From positions 434,001 to 498,000 of the forward strand of contig OZ025802.1 of NCBI GenBank assembly GCA_964019425.1: a stretch of DNA of 64,000 bases, written 5' to 3'. Origin of the DNA: Flectonema sp. DT1601. Taxonomy: Eukaryota > Euglenozoa > Diplonemea > Diplonemida > Diplonemidae. The notes below the pieces were generated by a model. That model saw only the letters and a list, made by a program, of their open reading frames with translations. It did no database searches and had not been told where the DNA came from. Of this stretch, positions 19,201 through 29,787 are shown piece by piece. Position 1 is the first letter of the stretch. Each line of letters opens with the position of its first letter. A program made the translations under genes and the position numbers.

Positions 19201-20021
19201 AGGAGAGTATTTCTAAAATCAGCTGACTTTTGAGTCATCATTTCTAAAGCAGACAATGCTATTAGCGCCAAACGACGACAAAGAGGTTTCAACGACACCA
19301 TTTCGATAACTGTGGCGTTTATAAGAACTCCAATCATCTCTGTTGGTTGAGTGAACGAAGCGATGCCATTCGCAACACCGCAGATGGCTGTAGCCAAAAG
19401 AGGGTGTTTGAGAATTAATTTAAAATGCAACACCGAATAGCTAATAAAGGAATCGAGTGATTTTCTGGATGAGAAAGACTGAGCGTTAATCGAAACAGTA
19501 ACCATCGATGATAATAAAAGACACAAGGATTCCATTATCAAATGATTTTGATGAACCTGCTCAACTTGTATTAGAATACAAAGCCTATCAAGAACTCCTT
19601 CATTAGTGAGTTGTATCTTTCTACGAGTTGCTTCTTCTTGAGGATCATTCAAATCAGATCTGCAACAGTTGGTAATCGTATTACAAAGTGGTCTTAATAT
19701 TTTCATACAAGGTTCAAAAAGAGCTTCACTGACACCCGAGACTACTACAAAATCTTTTATCTTTGTGATATCTTTAACAGCTGTGGATGTTACTTTTTCT
19801 AAACACAGACAAGCTACTTCTTTTAAAGCAGAGTGAACTCCTTCTCTCGAACAGGTTGAAACTAAAGTCTTAACAACTTTTTCTGTTATGGTATCCGTCG
19901 TTACCAAAACATCACCATCGTCGATGTCTTCTAGAAGGTCCTGACATGCTTCGAATATATTATTGTCATTCGATTCAAGTGACTCCAAGACGTTCAAATA
20001 TGATGCGATGATAGTCGTCAT
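13206..20021 (-). CDS. Giant armadillo-like / coiled-coil / IQ-motif / LRR protein (two exons)
   Basis: Exons 20021-19130 and 19051-13206 join in frame through a 78-nt GT-AG intron (donor GTTTGC, acceptor CACAG), giving 2245 residues. The ATG at 20021 was chosen because the upstream codons are a poly-Lys/Phe artefact of A/T runs. Residues 1 to about 430 are helical and armadillo-like. One IQ motif (VQRIWRGHVSRKGYKKI) follows near 470, then a long charged coiled-coil region. About eight IQ motifs lie in the last third (VQRCYRGFIGRRMARHR, VQCAWRSHLSRKQLLEKK, IQSCFRKFQRRRNI and others). Two or three ribonuclease-inhibitor-type LRRs sit near the C-terminus (VVSLVLDHNNLTDYSAQQIS, VTALSLAGNSHISD). 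IQ motifs bind calmodulin or EF-hand proteins. The design suggests a cytoskeletal or axonemal scaffold; no named orthologue recognised. Confidence 0.8.
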
Positions 20022-20129
20022 AAGTGTACCAATTCTGTTTAATGAATAATTTAGTATAAATAATACTTCTTTTTTTTTTTTGGAAGTAATAATAATAAAA
20101 AAAGTTAAAAAAAAAAAAGTAACCTCCAA

Positions 20130-20194
20130 GAGTTACAAACTTCACGTATTCACAATGCACGGAACCACACGATGAGTAAAGTTATAAGAAAACC

Positions 20195-20225
<31 letters not shown>

Positions 20226-21839
20226 AACGGAAATTTCTTTTCAGGGAGGATACACAAAACTTTGTAATCAATACGAAACTATCACAGAGAATTGAGAGAA
20301 TCAGTCATCACTATAAAGCTGAACAGTCATTGGACTTTTCTCTACTTTTTACAATCTCAGAAGGAGATTCCAAGGTGCCAGAATCGAATAGCTTAGAAAT
20401 ACTAATTGTGAATAGAGATGTACTCCGACGGGGAAAAAAAAAAAAAAATGGAAAGAAAAGAAATAATTTAGTTAACAACTCGTCACTTGAGATTAGATGA
20501 TTTGCTTTAAATTCTTATGAGTGATGTCACACAAACTCGATATGAATGACCACTTATTACGTTTCAAAAGCACGGCAGCAAGACGAGGGAGGGCCAACCT
20601 AATACCCGAGACAGAAGAGAGCGTTACAATAAACAAAAAAAAAACTTAATAAAGCCATACATCAAAAACACACACACAGAACTTCACCCTTGGCCTTCAG
20701 TTAAGTAGGCTTTGCTGGGGTTGCTTCTTTCTTTTTTTTCTTCTCTTCCTCCTTTTTTCGGATAATACTACTTATTGTTTCTAGGGGGTACATCTGTGCC
20801 GATTCATGGTTTGGCGTTCAGAGAGGGTTGAATTTGTTTTTTTTAAAAAAAAAGAAAAAAGAAAAACGCATGGAACTCTCCAGGATGTTTCCTGGAAAAT
20901 GCGATTCGCCAATTAATTCAGTTCAATGAAAGTAAGGGATTGGTGACTACCTTACTTAAAGTTGCAATAAATGCTGAAGGTACTCAATCGTTTCTGATTA
21001 TTACCGCAAAAGACGCAACATTGTTCTAATTCAGTAAACTGATGAGGGCACTCAACAGTGGGATGCGGTTCGAAAGCATTAAAAAAAAGATTTCTTTCCC
21101 CCCCCCCCTTTTTTCCTTCATAAGCCACAAGCATCTCAATCGAGTTCAATTTTCTCGTGCATTGATATGAAGTTTTCCTTCTTTCTATTTTGCTGACAAA
21201 ACAGGGAGGTTAACTTTTTATACCGATTCAGTCAAACCTTTGGTTTGCCACGTTTGAAAAGACCAACACATAGAGGGATAAAAACAATAAAAAAAACACT
21301 CAAATCAGCACTCAGTGAAAATTGTCGCGAGATAAACAACCTTCCTACTAAAGCACAGGTACACAACACAGCTGATTGAGACAGACTTTTAAAACAAAAT
21401 ATTATCGTTGATAAGTTACCAGTCGACAGTAGTAAGATTTGCTAAAGGGAACTATCGGAAACTTACAAAGAAAAACAAGAACTTCGCTGAGGGGGATACA
21501 TTTCCCCCCCATCGACTTAGCAGAAATCTCATCGTAACCAAGACAGCAATACAACAAAATAAAAAAATATTTGTTTGAGGTTCCGACAGTTGACAGAACC
21601 TCATCTGCGCTTTACAATTTACACGTTAGGAAAGAACTAATAATTACAACACATCGGTGGGAAAGTAAGTAAGGCTATAAAACTACTCTAAGGCATTTAC
21701 ATCCTTGAACTTTGGGAGATCTGCGTAGGCTTCTGGATCCTGTTTGTGGTTATTGATTACTGTTTCTGTTATGAAACAAACTGATAAATAATCTGATGAA
21801 AATACGGTGAGATCGGTGGTTTCTCAGTCTCATGGCAGG
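20130..21839. other. Gene-free AT-rich spacer
   Basis: No convincing gene. It holds A/T homopolymers (an A run near 20200-20226, others near 20431 and 20850) and a perfect small hairpin CCAGGA-TGTT-TCCTGG at about 20881-20896 of unknown meaning. Short ORFs here are low-complexity. Confidence 0.6.
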
Positions 21840-22165
21840 GAGTGTCTTTATTTAGCGTTGGAATAAACTGCAACAGACCCTTGTTACCATAATCCTGATG
21901 AAGCCTGAGGTCCTGTAGAATCTTGCAGGAATTGGATGTGAAGACGCCCCGAGAGAACCCGAGGTACGTACTGGATGAGGGGATGGTAGATTCGTGTCAG
22001 GACGGATAGCAACAACGTCGTGTGCACACTGCCTGGTCGAGAAATCGATGCCGCAGGAGGAGTGTTCGTGCATCATGCCGCGAGATGCATCAACAACGCT
22101 GGCATACAACTGAAGGGCGGTGAAGGGAACTCCGGCGGGTGATGAGTCACCTCACGGGGTTAGAG
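21840..22165. other. Unexplained GC-rich island in an AT-rich spacer
   Basis: About 320 bp, clearly more GC-rich than its surroundings. Short perfect stems are visible: TCCTG/CAGGA (21911-21930), TGCATC/GATGCA (22069-22089) and GGTGA-TGAG-TCACC (22138-22151). An 85-codon ORF lies on the - strand (21852-22109) but has no recognisable domain. It could be a structured RNA gene, a fragment of a GC-rich element or an unrecognised exon. I tried RNase P/MRP, SRP and U3 signatures and none fitted well. Confidence 0.35.
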
Positions 22166-22281
22166 TAGAAAAAAGAATTGGCTTTAACTTCAACTATACA
22201 GAAAATAATGATATAACACTGTGATTTTTTGTTTGTGCACGAAACCGTGAACCGACTTAAACTGATAAAGCTAAAGGAGGT

Positions 22282-24792
22282 TTACGTGTGCTGCCAACAT
22301 TCTTTTTCGTTCTTACAATACTTGTTAAATGCAAAAAAAAAAGAGAAAAAAAAACAAACGTTTCCTGTTAAGTCATTGGCCATCTCTTCTTCTCCAGCAT
22401 TCCAGAAACTGGGGCGTTCTTCTCGGGCCTTATTCTTATTGAAGTAGAATACGCCTCCGACTGCAGCAAGGACTAAGAATATAGAACCTAATATAATAAG
22501 AACAATAACACCAGTACTCAAGCCATCTGAACTATCATCTCCAGTTCCAGCACCATTTGTATCACCAGAAGGGGCAGATGTATAGTTCGTTCCATTCGGT
22601 GACATAGTTGAGGGTGACATCGTTGATGGTGTGAGTGTGGTACCTTGAGGTGCATTTGGAGACAATGTCATCGCAGAAGGACACTTTATGTATTGATTTG
22701 CTCCAGTTGCTTCCTTACAGGCTGCTCTAGATTTACAAACTTGAACACCACCTCCGTTATCAACACAACTGTCAGAACATTCACAAGTAGTGTTGGCGTC
22801 TAATCCATTTGCACAAAGTAACCAGCTGTAGTCAGAACTCTGATTGTCTTTACTCCACTGTGACCAGCTACAGGCAGGGTCAACCTTACACCAGGGAACT
22901 GATGGAGAGTTCATTGATGTACTACAGCCTGGATAAGAATCTCCATTATAATCAAAAGGGTTTAAACAATCACAAGAAACATTTGAAGTACAAAAAATAC
23001 TTTGTACTGCCGCACTCGACACCGGGTCTGTGATCTCAGCCTTTGAATTGCAAGCAACGTCTTCAACAACACACCAAGTTTGAGTACCATCTGGTGTAGT
23101 GCTACAGTTCTTGTAAGTGTTTCCTCCCCAATTCCATGATGCTTTACACGTACACTGGGCTGGAGTGCACGATGCATACGCTTGGTTACTGTCTCCGTTA
23201 TTACCAGCAGGCGAGGACTTACAAGGGGCGTTATTAATTACACAATATGGGACATTAGCATTTATACAATCACCACAAGTACAATCAGCAGTACCAATGT
23301 TATCATCACAAGTCTTATAAGGATATCCAAAGCCATCGGTTAGAGCTGAAGGACAGTTTGAATCAATATAACACCAGGGTCTTGATGGTGAGTCAGGTGT
23401 TGTTTGACAACCTTTGTAAGTTACTCCAGAAGAATGGTTCCAGGAAGCTAAACAATCACAGGCGTCGTCTCTGACGCAGCTCATGTATGAGATGGTTGTT
23501 CCTAAACTATCAGTACCAGAAGATGCTGAATTACAAGTTTGATTATTTACTGCACACCAGGTAGCACCTTGTGTGTTAGGTGTCGATTGACACCCAGAGT
23601 AATCAACTCCCTCCCATCTCCAAGAAGTAAGACAGCCGCAGTCAGTTGGTTTACATGTAGCGTAAGCCTTTCCAGCTGTGTTGTTTGCTGCTGGTGAATT
23701 CATACAAGGAGCGTTTGTAATCTCACAGTTTGGTGTTTTAGTATTTTGACACACGTTACTTCCACACTGACATGGTTTAGACAAATCAAGTCCTTCATTA
23801 CATTGTTTAAATGGGGATGTGAAACCGGATGTGTCATTCTTTGGGAATGCAGAATTACAATTATCACCCACAAAACACCACGCCCTTGAAGGAGAATCTG
23901 GTGTAGTTTGACATCCACTGTAAGTAACAGACTTGTATGTCCATTGTGAACGACAATCACACTCAGAAGGTGAGCATGTTATGTAAGCTTCATTATTCGC
24001 ACCATTCGATCCAACTGGAGTAGTGCTACAAGGTGCGTTATCAGCAACACAGTAAGAGTTTAGAATGTTAACACAAGTATTTGATCCACAACTGCAAACT
24101 GTGTTAGCATCAATCCCATCAGCACAATACTTATATGGGAATGATTCGAATGTTGAGGGATCTGTTCCAAATAATCTTCCATTTGTACTATTACACGTCC
24201 AGTCTACAACACACCAGGCAGCTGATGGACTGTTTTGAGTTGTCTGACATCCATTGTACTGAGTTCCGTTAAAAGTCCATTGAGCTTTACAATCACATGC
24301 TCCCTGAACTTCATCAGGTTGACATATCATGTAAGCATCACCATTTGTGTTTAATTGAGCAGAGTCACAAGGAGCATTACCAACAATACACCAACTACTA
24401 TAACCATAAGTAGCAGCATAGTATGTATTCATATTATTGCATGAAGTTGATGGGCATCCAATTTGACTGGTGTTGCAGGTAGATGGACTCAGATCTAACG
24501 AATAAGCACCTGAGTCAGTCCATGAAGGAAGACATTCACATGGAACTGATGAGTTGAGATTATCAGAACAATATTTGTAAGAATACACTTGACTTGATGC
24601 ATCTGTTCCATTTAGAGTGCTATCACACATTGTTGGGTCTTCAACCATACACCATCCTAGTGAAGGAGAAGATCTCGTTGTTTGACATCCCTCATAAGTC
24701 TCACCATCTAACGTCCAACTTGTTAAGCAATCACATGGAGCACTACTACTTGTCGCAATCATTGATGCGAATAGTAACAGGTTCCGAAACAT
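22282..24792 (-). CDS. Type I membrane protein with alternating kringle/FN2-like and short Cys-rich modules
   Basis: The ATG at 24792 gives a clean signal peptide (MFRNLLLFASMIATSSSA); an in-frame ATG 13 codons upstream would weaken it. The ectodomain alternates two modules. One has the pattern CxCxxxWxxxxxxYxGCxTTxxSPxxxWCxV...C, repeated about eight times (one diverged), and recalls the FN2/kringle-like fold. The other is a shorter CxCG..C..C...NAPC...AY.TC module, about five copies. Both are built of paired cysteines. A Ser/Thr/Pro-rich stalk and one transmembrane helix (VIVLIILGSIFLVLAAVGGVF) precede a short cytoplasmic tail. The last 25 codons are low-complexity, and a GTTTGT donor after NDLTGN suggests a final intron, so the C-terminus is uncertain. 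Likely a surface adhesin or receptor (inference). Confidence 0.8.
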   Translation of the reverse strand: MFRNLLLFASMIATSSSAPCDCLTSWTLDGETYEGCQTTRSSPSLGWCMVEDPTMCDSTLNGTDASSQVYSYKYCSDNLNSSVPCECLPSWTDSGAYSLDLSPSTCNTSQIGCPSTSCNNMNTYYAATYGYSSWCIVGNAPCDSAQLNTNGDAYMICQPDEVQGACDCKAQWTFNGTQYNGCQTTQNSPSAAWCVVDWTCNSTNGRLFGTDPSTFESFPYKYCADGIDANTVCSCGSNTCVNILNSYCVADNAPCSTTPVGSNGANNEAYITCSPSECDCRSQWTYKSVTYSGCQTTPDSPSRAWCFVGDNCNSAFPKNDTSGFTSPFKQCNEGLDLSKPCQCGSNVCQNTKTPNCEITNAPCMNSPAANNTAGKAYATCKPTDCGCLTSWRWEGVDYSGCQSTPNTQGATWCAVNNQTCNSASSGTDSLGTTISYMSCVRDDACDCLASWNHSSGVTYKGCQTTPDSPSRPWCYIDSNCPSALTDGFGYPYKTCDDNIGTADCTCGDCINANVPYCVINNAPCKSSPAGNNGDSNQAYASCTPAQCTCKASWNWGGNTYKNCSTTPDGTQTWCVVEDVACNSKAEITDPVSSAAVQSIFCTSNVSCDCLNPFDYNGDSYPGCSTSMNSPSVPWCKVDPACSWSQWSKDNQSSDYSWLLCANGLDANTTCECSDSCVDNGGGVQVCKSRAACKEATGANQYIKCPSAMTLSPNAPQGTTLTPSTMSPSTMSPNGTNYTSAPSGDTNGAGTGDDSSDGLSTGVIVLIILGSIFLVLAAVGGVFYFNKNKAREERPSFWNAGEEEMANDLTGNVCFFFSFFFAFNKYCKNEKECWQHT

Positions 24793-24831
24793 TTTTGTTG
24801 CTTTTTTTAGAATAATCTGGTTAGAAAACAT

Positions 24832-25243
24832 AAAGTCAATTACTCAACTCAACTACTGAGGTTAAAAGTTCCATTGCCGTCGCTTCTTTCTCATAAAAGT
24901 TGGCAAAAAGAAACAAAACGAACTCTCACAACACCTTTTCTTTGACAATTCCTAAAAACAATATTTACGGTACAAAGACCTCCATTGAAGACGCAACTAA
25001 ACTACACAAGAACTCAAACCCGTCATATCAGACTGCTCTGGTAGAAATATTTTTCGTCTTTTTTTTTTTTTTTTTTTGAGTTTTTTTCTTTTGATACAAA
25101 ACACATCCACAACGACTAGCCAGTCTTTAATATCAAAAAACCCGGAAAAACGAACTGCGACTTATAAACAGTAAAAATAATAATAAAAAAAAAATTAAGA
25201 AGAAAACGTGGATGAGATCATATATCTCCAGGCCGGGCGGGGT

Positions 25244-25276
<33 letters not shown>

Positions 25277-26173
25277 AAAGAACCCCAATTAGAATATCAA
25301 AAACCTTTTTGTTGTTTTTTTTAAGTACGAAAACCATAACCAGAAAGAACAGAGAACAGCCTCAATATGTAATAAGTAAGTTACGTTACACATTTCCTAT
25401 AATTAAGACTACAACTACTCTCTAGTTTGATTAACGAAAGAGGGTGAGATAACTTTTAGGGGGGCGGGTGGGGCAAAAATAAAAAGCCTGTCCACTAAGT
25501 TGGTTCTACAAAAATATTTTGAAAAAAGAAAAAAAAAACGTAACATCATTATCTGTACGGGAGCGGGGACAAATGGAACGGTAAACACTACGGAGGGATA
25601 AGTATAACTGAGCGCCAGAAAGTTTCTTTTATTCTGTTTTCGTTCATTTTTCGTTTTTTTTATATAAAGTTTGCTTTTTTTTTTTTTTATCGTTTTCAGT
25701 TGCACGATGTTCCGCTACACGAAGACATCCAATGCAGCAGACAGGGTTGAAAACTAAAGTACGAATAAGAAAAAGAGAAAAAATAAAAATTACAAAATGC
25801 TTTTGACTCTCCAGGGAAATGGAAAACATAGTTTCAGGCAAGTGTACATCGAAATATCATACACATCATTGTGTGTTGTGTGTGCCGTGGCACATCGATA
25901 CTTTACATTACAATAAGATCAATCAACCTGTTTGGTTACTTAAGAACTTTTTGAGTACTGAGAAAGGGAAAGGGGGAGTTCACTACTCCGAGAGGAAGAC
26001 GAAACGGGTGACATGACAACCTTGCTTTCAACGTTGACGATGCCTAACCTGAATTATTATTTACTTCCTCTCTTTGTACTCTTGTTCAGGTCAATAACTT
26101 CAATCACGCTAATCTATTGTAAAGTCTACTGCAGTTGTTAACAAAGCTACTCGAACTGATAAAGTGAGGAATC
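24832..26173. other. Gene-free AT-rich spacer with long T runs
   Basis: No gene supported. T runs occur near 25058-25077, 25248-25275 and 25675-25688. Short ORFs around 25.4-25.8 kb are Lys/Phe-rich products of these runs. Confidence 0.6.
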
Positions 26174-29100
26174 CTATTCAGGCATTCCACTAAATGCGTG
26201 AAAGTCATCTATCCCAGAATGACGTCCTGTGAGCTGTGTTCCGATATCAGTCTCCGCATCTGAGACGAGTGCTGAGATCCATTCTTTCATTTCATGTTCC
26301 ATTAGCTTGTCGACCATTTCATTAATTTGAGTTCTAATTAAATCATTAATACAATATTCTACTTGTAATTTAATCTTTGTCTCAAGGTCAGACTTGGCTG
26401 ATTTCTTGATTCCAGACTTTTCTCTTCCAGTTGCTCCAACTGGAGGGACGATCTTATCAAGTTGGACTTTAAGTTGATCAATCTTTGCTTTTTGTTCTTC
26501 CCATCGACGTTCTGGTGTACTAGCGAATCTCATTGTAAATAGCTCGTCGATTTCATCTTTTTTAGTTGGTAGTCTGTCTTCATGTTTTAACTTTCTTCTG
26601 GTGTAGTAATCTTCTTCATTACCCGTGTGAGTCTTGCGTCTCATTTCAGCTTCCCACTCGTGATGAAATTCCATCATATCTTGAACCAAGTCTTTTGGTT
26701 GAACTCTAGTTTGTTTAGCACTCTTAAGTACAACACCTTCTTCACCAGTGTCTTTATCATAGAAGAAGTATTCTTGATCTTTACCAAAACGTTCTTCGAT
26801 GTAGTCGTCAAGAACTTTAGAAGTCAACTGAAGGTTATCAACAAATCGAGTACAATGTTTATTAATGTAGTATGAAGTCTCTAGGTTACTCCAATAGATT
26901 CGAGGGTTCATGTCTGCTATTCTTTTTTTCTCAATCGCCACATCTTCTGGTGACATTCCACAACAAGATTTAAACATCAAAACTATCTTCTTAAACCAAT
27001 AAATAATCTCAACAACAAGAGAATTTCTAAGAATCAACGGAGGTACAGACCAAGTCCTTTTCTTACCCGGAGGGTTCCATGCTTGGTTTGATTTAAGTTC
27101 TTGTTGACGAATTAGGATTTCAGTCAGTTCTCCACCTTCGTATTTGTTTTCTTGGATAGTGTTGAATGCGTCTCCCAACACAGCAATAATCATATTAAAC
27201 AACAGAATGACTGCTAAAATCTGAAACAACGCAAAGAATATCGGAGTGAATATTCTGTGACTCTCTCTCAAGGCGACATAATCAAAATCTCCTAAAAGCA
27301 TGAGCATAAGAGATCTAGCAGAGTCACCAAGACTTCGATAGTTTTCATCAACGTGTCCATAAACAACGTAGCACATGAGTGCGAATGCGACGAATACAAA
27401 GGCGAAGATTACTAAAATAGCAACAATTTCATCTCTTGCGAATCCGATGGTTCTCGTCAACAAGTTCAGTCTCGGGTTTAGTTTTAAGAAATAAAAGATT
27501 CGAAGATAAACGAGCATCGCATTAATCGCATTAATATTATCACTAAACTGTGACAGGTACGCTATCTCATCATATCCAGGAGGATAATGTTTGTTTTGAA
27601 GAAGACAGTTCGCAGTAGTTCCCTTAAAAACTATATAAAATCGCATTCCCCAAGCACACGCGAACAGAGCTAAGTTACAAAAATCATACCAAACCCAAAA
27701 GTCATTCACTGCTTTTTTTAAAGCCCTAAACCATAAGAGTGGTGAGTCTTCGTTTGCTTGGAGCATCTGTTGGCGATACGACTGTGTTTGAGTCCAAATA
27801 AATCGAAACCAGACACCAATATAACCAATTACCCAAGCGAAATAAATCATATACATCACATGGTATATTACTGCTTCTTCTCCCCAATTAAATAAACGAA
27901 ATGCTATCGTATCATGAAGAGGAATCCAAGCACCTCCAGCTGTGAGTTCAACAAAGAATGACATCCTCGAGAGAAGTTCAATATTTTGATTAAACATAAA
28001 CATCTCAATGACAATTCCTCTCGTTTGCTTATCAATCCACTTGACAGTAGTCGTTTCATTACCATGAGAGAAGACATTAAAATGTGTGGACTTGATTCCA
28101 TTCTTAAGTAAACCAACTAATTCTTTTGCCTCTTCTAAAGTAGAGTCGAATGGAATGATTTGAGCGAATCCATCACAACTATAAAGACCTGTCTTTCCAT
28201 TGTAGACCTCAACTCCTGTTGAGTTTAAGTCTCTACAACTTCTGTATGTGAATGCGTCTTTTACTTTTAAATGTTCAGTTTTAACATTACGGAAATCAAG
28301 AAGAGAGGTGTGAACATAACTGGCTGGGAGGTTATTGCAGTTGGGGTCAAGTCTGCAACGCTCCTCTTCATTTTGGAGATATGCACCATCATGAATGCGG
28401 TCAATAACAACATACGAACCTCCATCGGATTTCCTGTCTGTTACTGCTGGGATTTCAAGACCAAGAGGAACGTACTCACCGTAGCACTTTAAATTGAAAT
28501 CATCGAGTCTTGCTTGAAGCTTCTGTGGGGAAACAGACTGATGTTTGTGAACACTCAACTCATCCCAATCTCTTCCACACGACGATCCTTCAATTCGAAG
28601 TTGTCGGATTCGCATGGCACCGACTGGCATGTTGGAGTGTTGAACAAATTGATTTGCTTTGACTTCAGAGTCTTTCTGACCGTCATCTTGTTGCCAAAGT
28701 GATTCCATCAGAGGACCTTCAACGAATTGCCAAAACTCTTCTTCACTTGCGATGTCATAATAAACCTTTTTGTATCGAAGATCATCAGACTGAGTGAACT
28801 CCTCATCTAAGAACTTATCGAGAAGTGTTGCAGTCATCCAGTAACCGTTTCCAAGAGACTTTCCTTCAACCAGAAAGAATGAAAAAAGAATAACAAACGG
28901 GATGTACACCCACAACCCTAACGAGTCCTCAGCTTGCATCTGTTGACTTCTTACAAATTGAATGTCGAATCTGGTTTTTGGATCCGTGCTGTAGTAGCGA
29001 AGGACGTCTTCGATAAAGATTCCTTCTCCATTGTCTGCATCTTGGAGGTCAGCCTCAATGGAATCTAATTTTCTTTTTATGTCTTTCTTTTCTAACTTGC

Positions 29101-29359
29101 TTACTTTATCGAGTTCCTTCTTCTTCTCTCTCGCATGTAATATCTGATTAAGTTGTTCAATAAATTGTGGGATTGGTACCCTTCCGTGCCACTTCTTCTT
29201 ATCACCGATCATCTTGTACTTCTTTCTGTACTCAGTGTTGACCCATTCTTGAATCTTCTCAACCTCATCTGGTTTTAGTAAAGTCGATGACATGTTTGGA
29301 GAGTAGGAGGCTCCGCACCCCAACCCAACCTGACGAGATGAATAGAACTGAGAATACAA
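26174..29359 (-). CDS. Polycystin-2-like (TRPP) cation channel
   Basis: A single open exon of 1061 residues; an alternative start at 29293 would give 1039. The N-terminal cytoplasmic part is charged and helical. TM1 is at about 147-165 (WVYIPFVILFSFFLV). A long extracellular polycystin/TOP-type domain follows with NGYWMTATLLDKF and paired Cys. The next five membrane segments include YHVMYMIYFAWVIGYIGVWF, FCNLALFACAWGMRFYIVF and EIVAILVIFAFVFVAFALMCY. The pore-loop motif SLMLMLLGDFDY matches the PKD2 filter region (LGDFD). The last TM (FFALFQILAVILLFNMIIAVL) leads into a long charged coiled-coil tail. Polycystins are non-selective or Ca2+ channels, often in cilia. An IFT gene lies two genes away. 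Symbol withheld because the PKD2 subfamily cannot be fixed by eye. Confidence 0.9.
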   Translation of the reverse strand: MYSQFYSSRQVGLGCGASYSPNMSSTLLKPDEVEKIQEWVNTEYRKKYKMIGDKKKWHGRVPIPQFIEQLNQILHAREKKKELDKVSKLEKKDIKRKLDSIEADLQDADNGEGIFIEDVLRYYSTDPKTRFDIQFVRSQQMQAEDSLGLWVYIPFVILFSFFLVEGKSLGNGYWMTATLLDKFLDEEFTQSDDLRYKKVYYDIASEEEFWQFVEGPLMESLWQQDDGQKDSEVKANQFVQHSNMPVGAMRIRQLRIEGSSCGRDWDELSVHKHQSVSPQKLQARLDDFNLKCYGEYVPLGLEIPAVTDRKSDGGSYVVIDRIHDGAYLQNEEERCRLDPNCNNLPASYVHTSLLDFRNVKTEHLKVKDAFTYRSCRDLNSTGVEVYNGKTGLYSCDGFAQIIPFDSTLEEAKELVGLLKNGIKSTHFNVFSHGNETTTVKWIDKQTRGIVIEMFMFNQNIELLSRMSFFVELTAGGAWIPLHDTIAFRLFNWGEEAVIYHVMYMIYFAWVIGYIGVWFRFIWTQTQSYRQQMLQANEDSPLLWFRALKKAVNDFWVWYDFCNLALFACAWGMRFYIVFKGTTANCLLQNKHYPPGYDEIAYLSQFSDNINAINAMLVYLRIFYFLKLNPRLNLLTRTIGFARDEIVAILVIFAFVFVAFALMCYVVYGHVDENYRSLGDSARSLMLMLLGDFDYVALRESHRIFTPIFFALFQILAVILLFNMIIAVLGDAFNTIQENKYEGGELTEILIRQQELKSNQAWNPPGKKRTWSVPPLILRNSLVVEIIYWFKKIVLMFKSCCGMSPEDVAIEKKRIADMNPRIYWSNLETSYYINKHCTRFVDNLQLTSKVLDDYIEERFGKDQEYFFYDKDTGEEGVVLKSAKQTRVQPKDLVQDMMEFHHEWEAEMRRKTHTGNEEDYYTRRKLKHEDRLPTKKDEIDELFTMRFASTPERRWEEQKAKIDQLKVQLDKIVPPVGATGREKSGIKKSAKSDLETKIKLQVEYCINDLIRTQINEMVDKLMEHEMKEWISALVSDAETDIGTQLTGRHSGIDDFHAFSGMPE

Positions 29360-29787
29360 AATATTAATATTATCCTACGGAGTAAACAACAACACCACCA
29401 CTGAACATCTCATGTGTGGACTACTTGCTTAGTGAATGTTGGTATTAATAAAGAGCAGAATTATTATTTCAAAAATACGATCTCACTAACTCACTCAGAT
29501 GGCTGAGGTGTTGTAAAGATCGATGGACTCAAAGAAGTGAAGAGGGAGTTCAGACAACTTCACTGACAACGATAATCAGTTTCTGGGAAAGATAAACCGA
29601 CGTGTGTTGGGAACGGACGAAAAAGATGATTTTTACACTTTTTGAATACACTGTACTACCAACTGTGGTATACTAACGTCTGTGGTATTGGACTCTCGTA
29701 TTGGTTAGATGAGAATAGAGTCCTCGACACTAATAAATAAAATAAAATAAAAGTTGTTCGAATATCCACCAACAGGAAGACAGAGGT
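29360..29787. other. Intergenic spacer PKD2-like / ASCC3
   Basis: About 430 bp, AT-rich, nothing recognisable. It must hold the promoter of the PKD2-like gene and the 3' end signals of ASCC3 transcripts. Confidence 0.5.

Noticed and set aside
20881-20896. Histone-type 3' hairpin
   Set aside because: Sequence does not match the conserved histone stem-loop and no histone gene is near.
21852-22109. 85-codon ORF in the GC-rich island as a gene
   Set aside because: No domain, no start context and no neighbouring exon in frame; a structured RNA or repeat is equally likely.
21840-22165. RNase P/MRP, SRP or U3 RNA
   Set aside because: Isolated motif-like words (GGAACTCC, TGATGA, CTGA) but no full conserved core in the right order.
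25415-26016. Short ORFs between the FN2-like and PKD2-like genes
   Set aside because: Lys/Phe low complexity from A/T runs, no domain and no consistent splice context.
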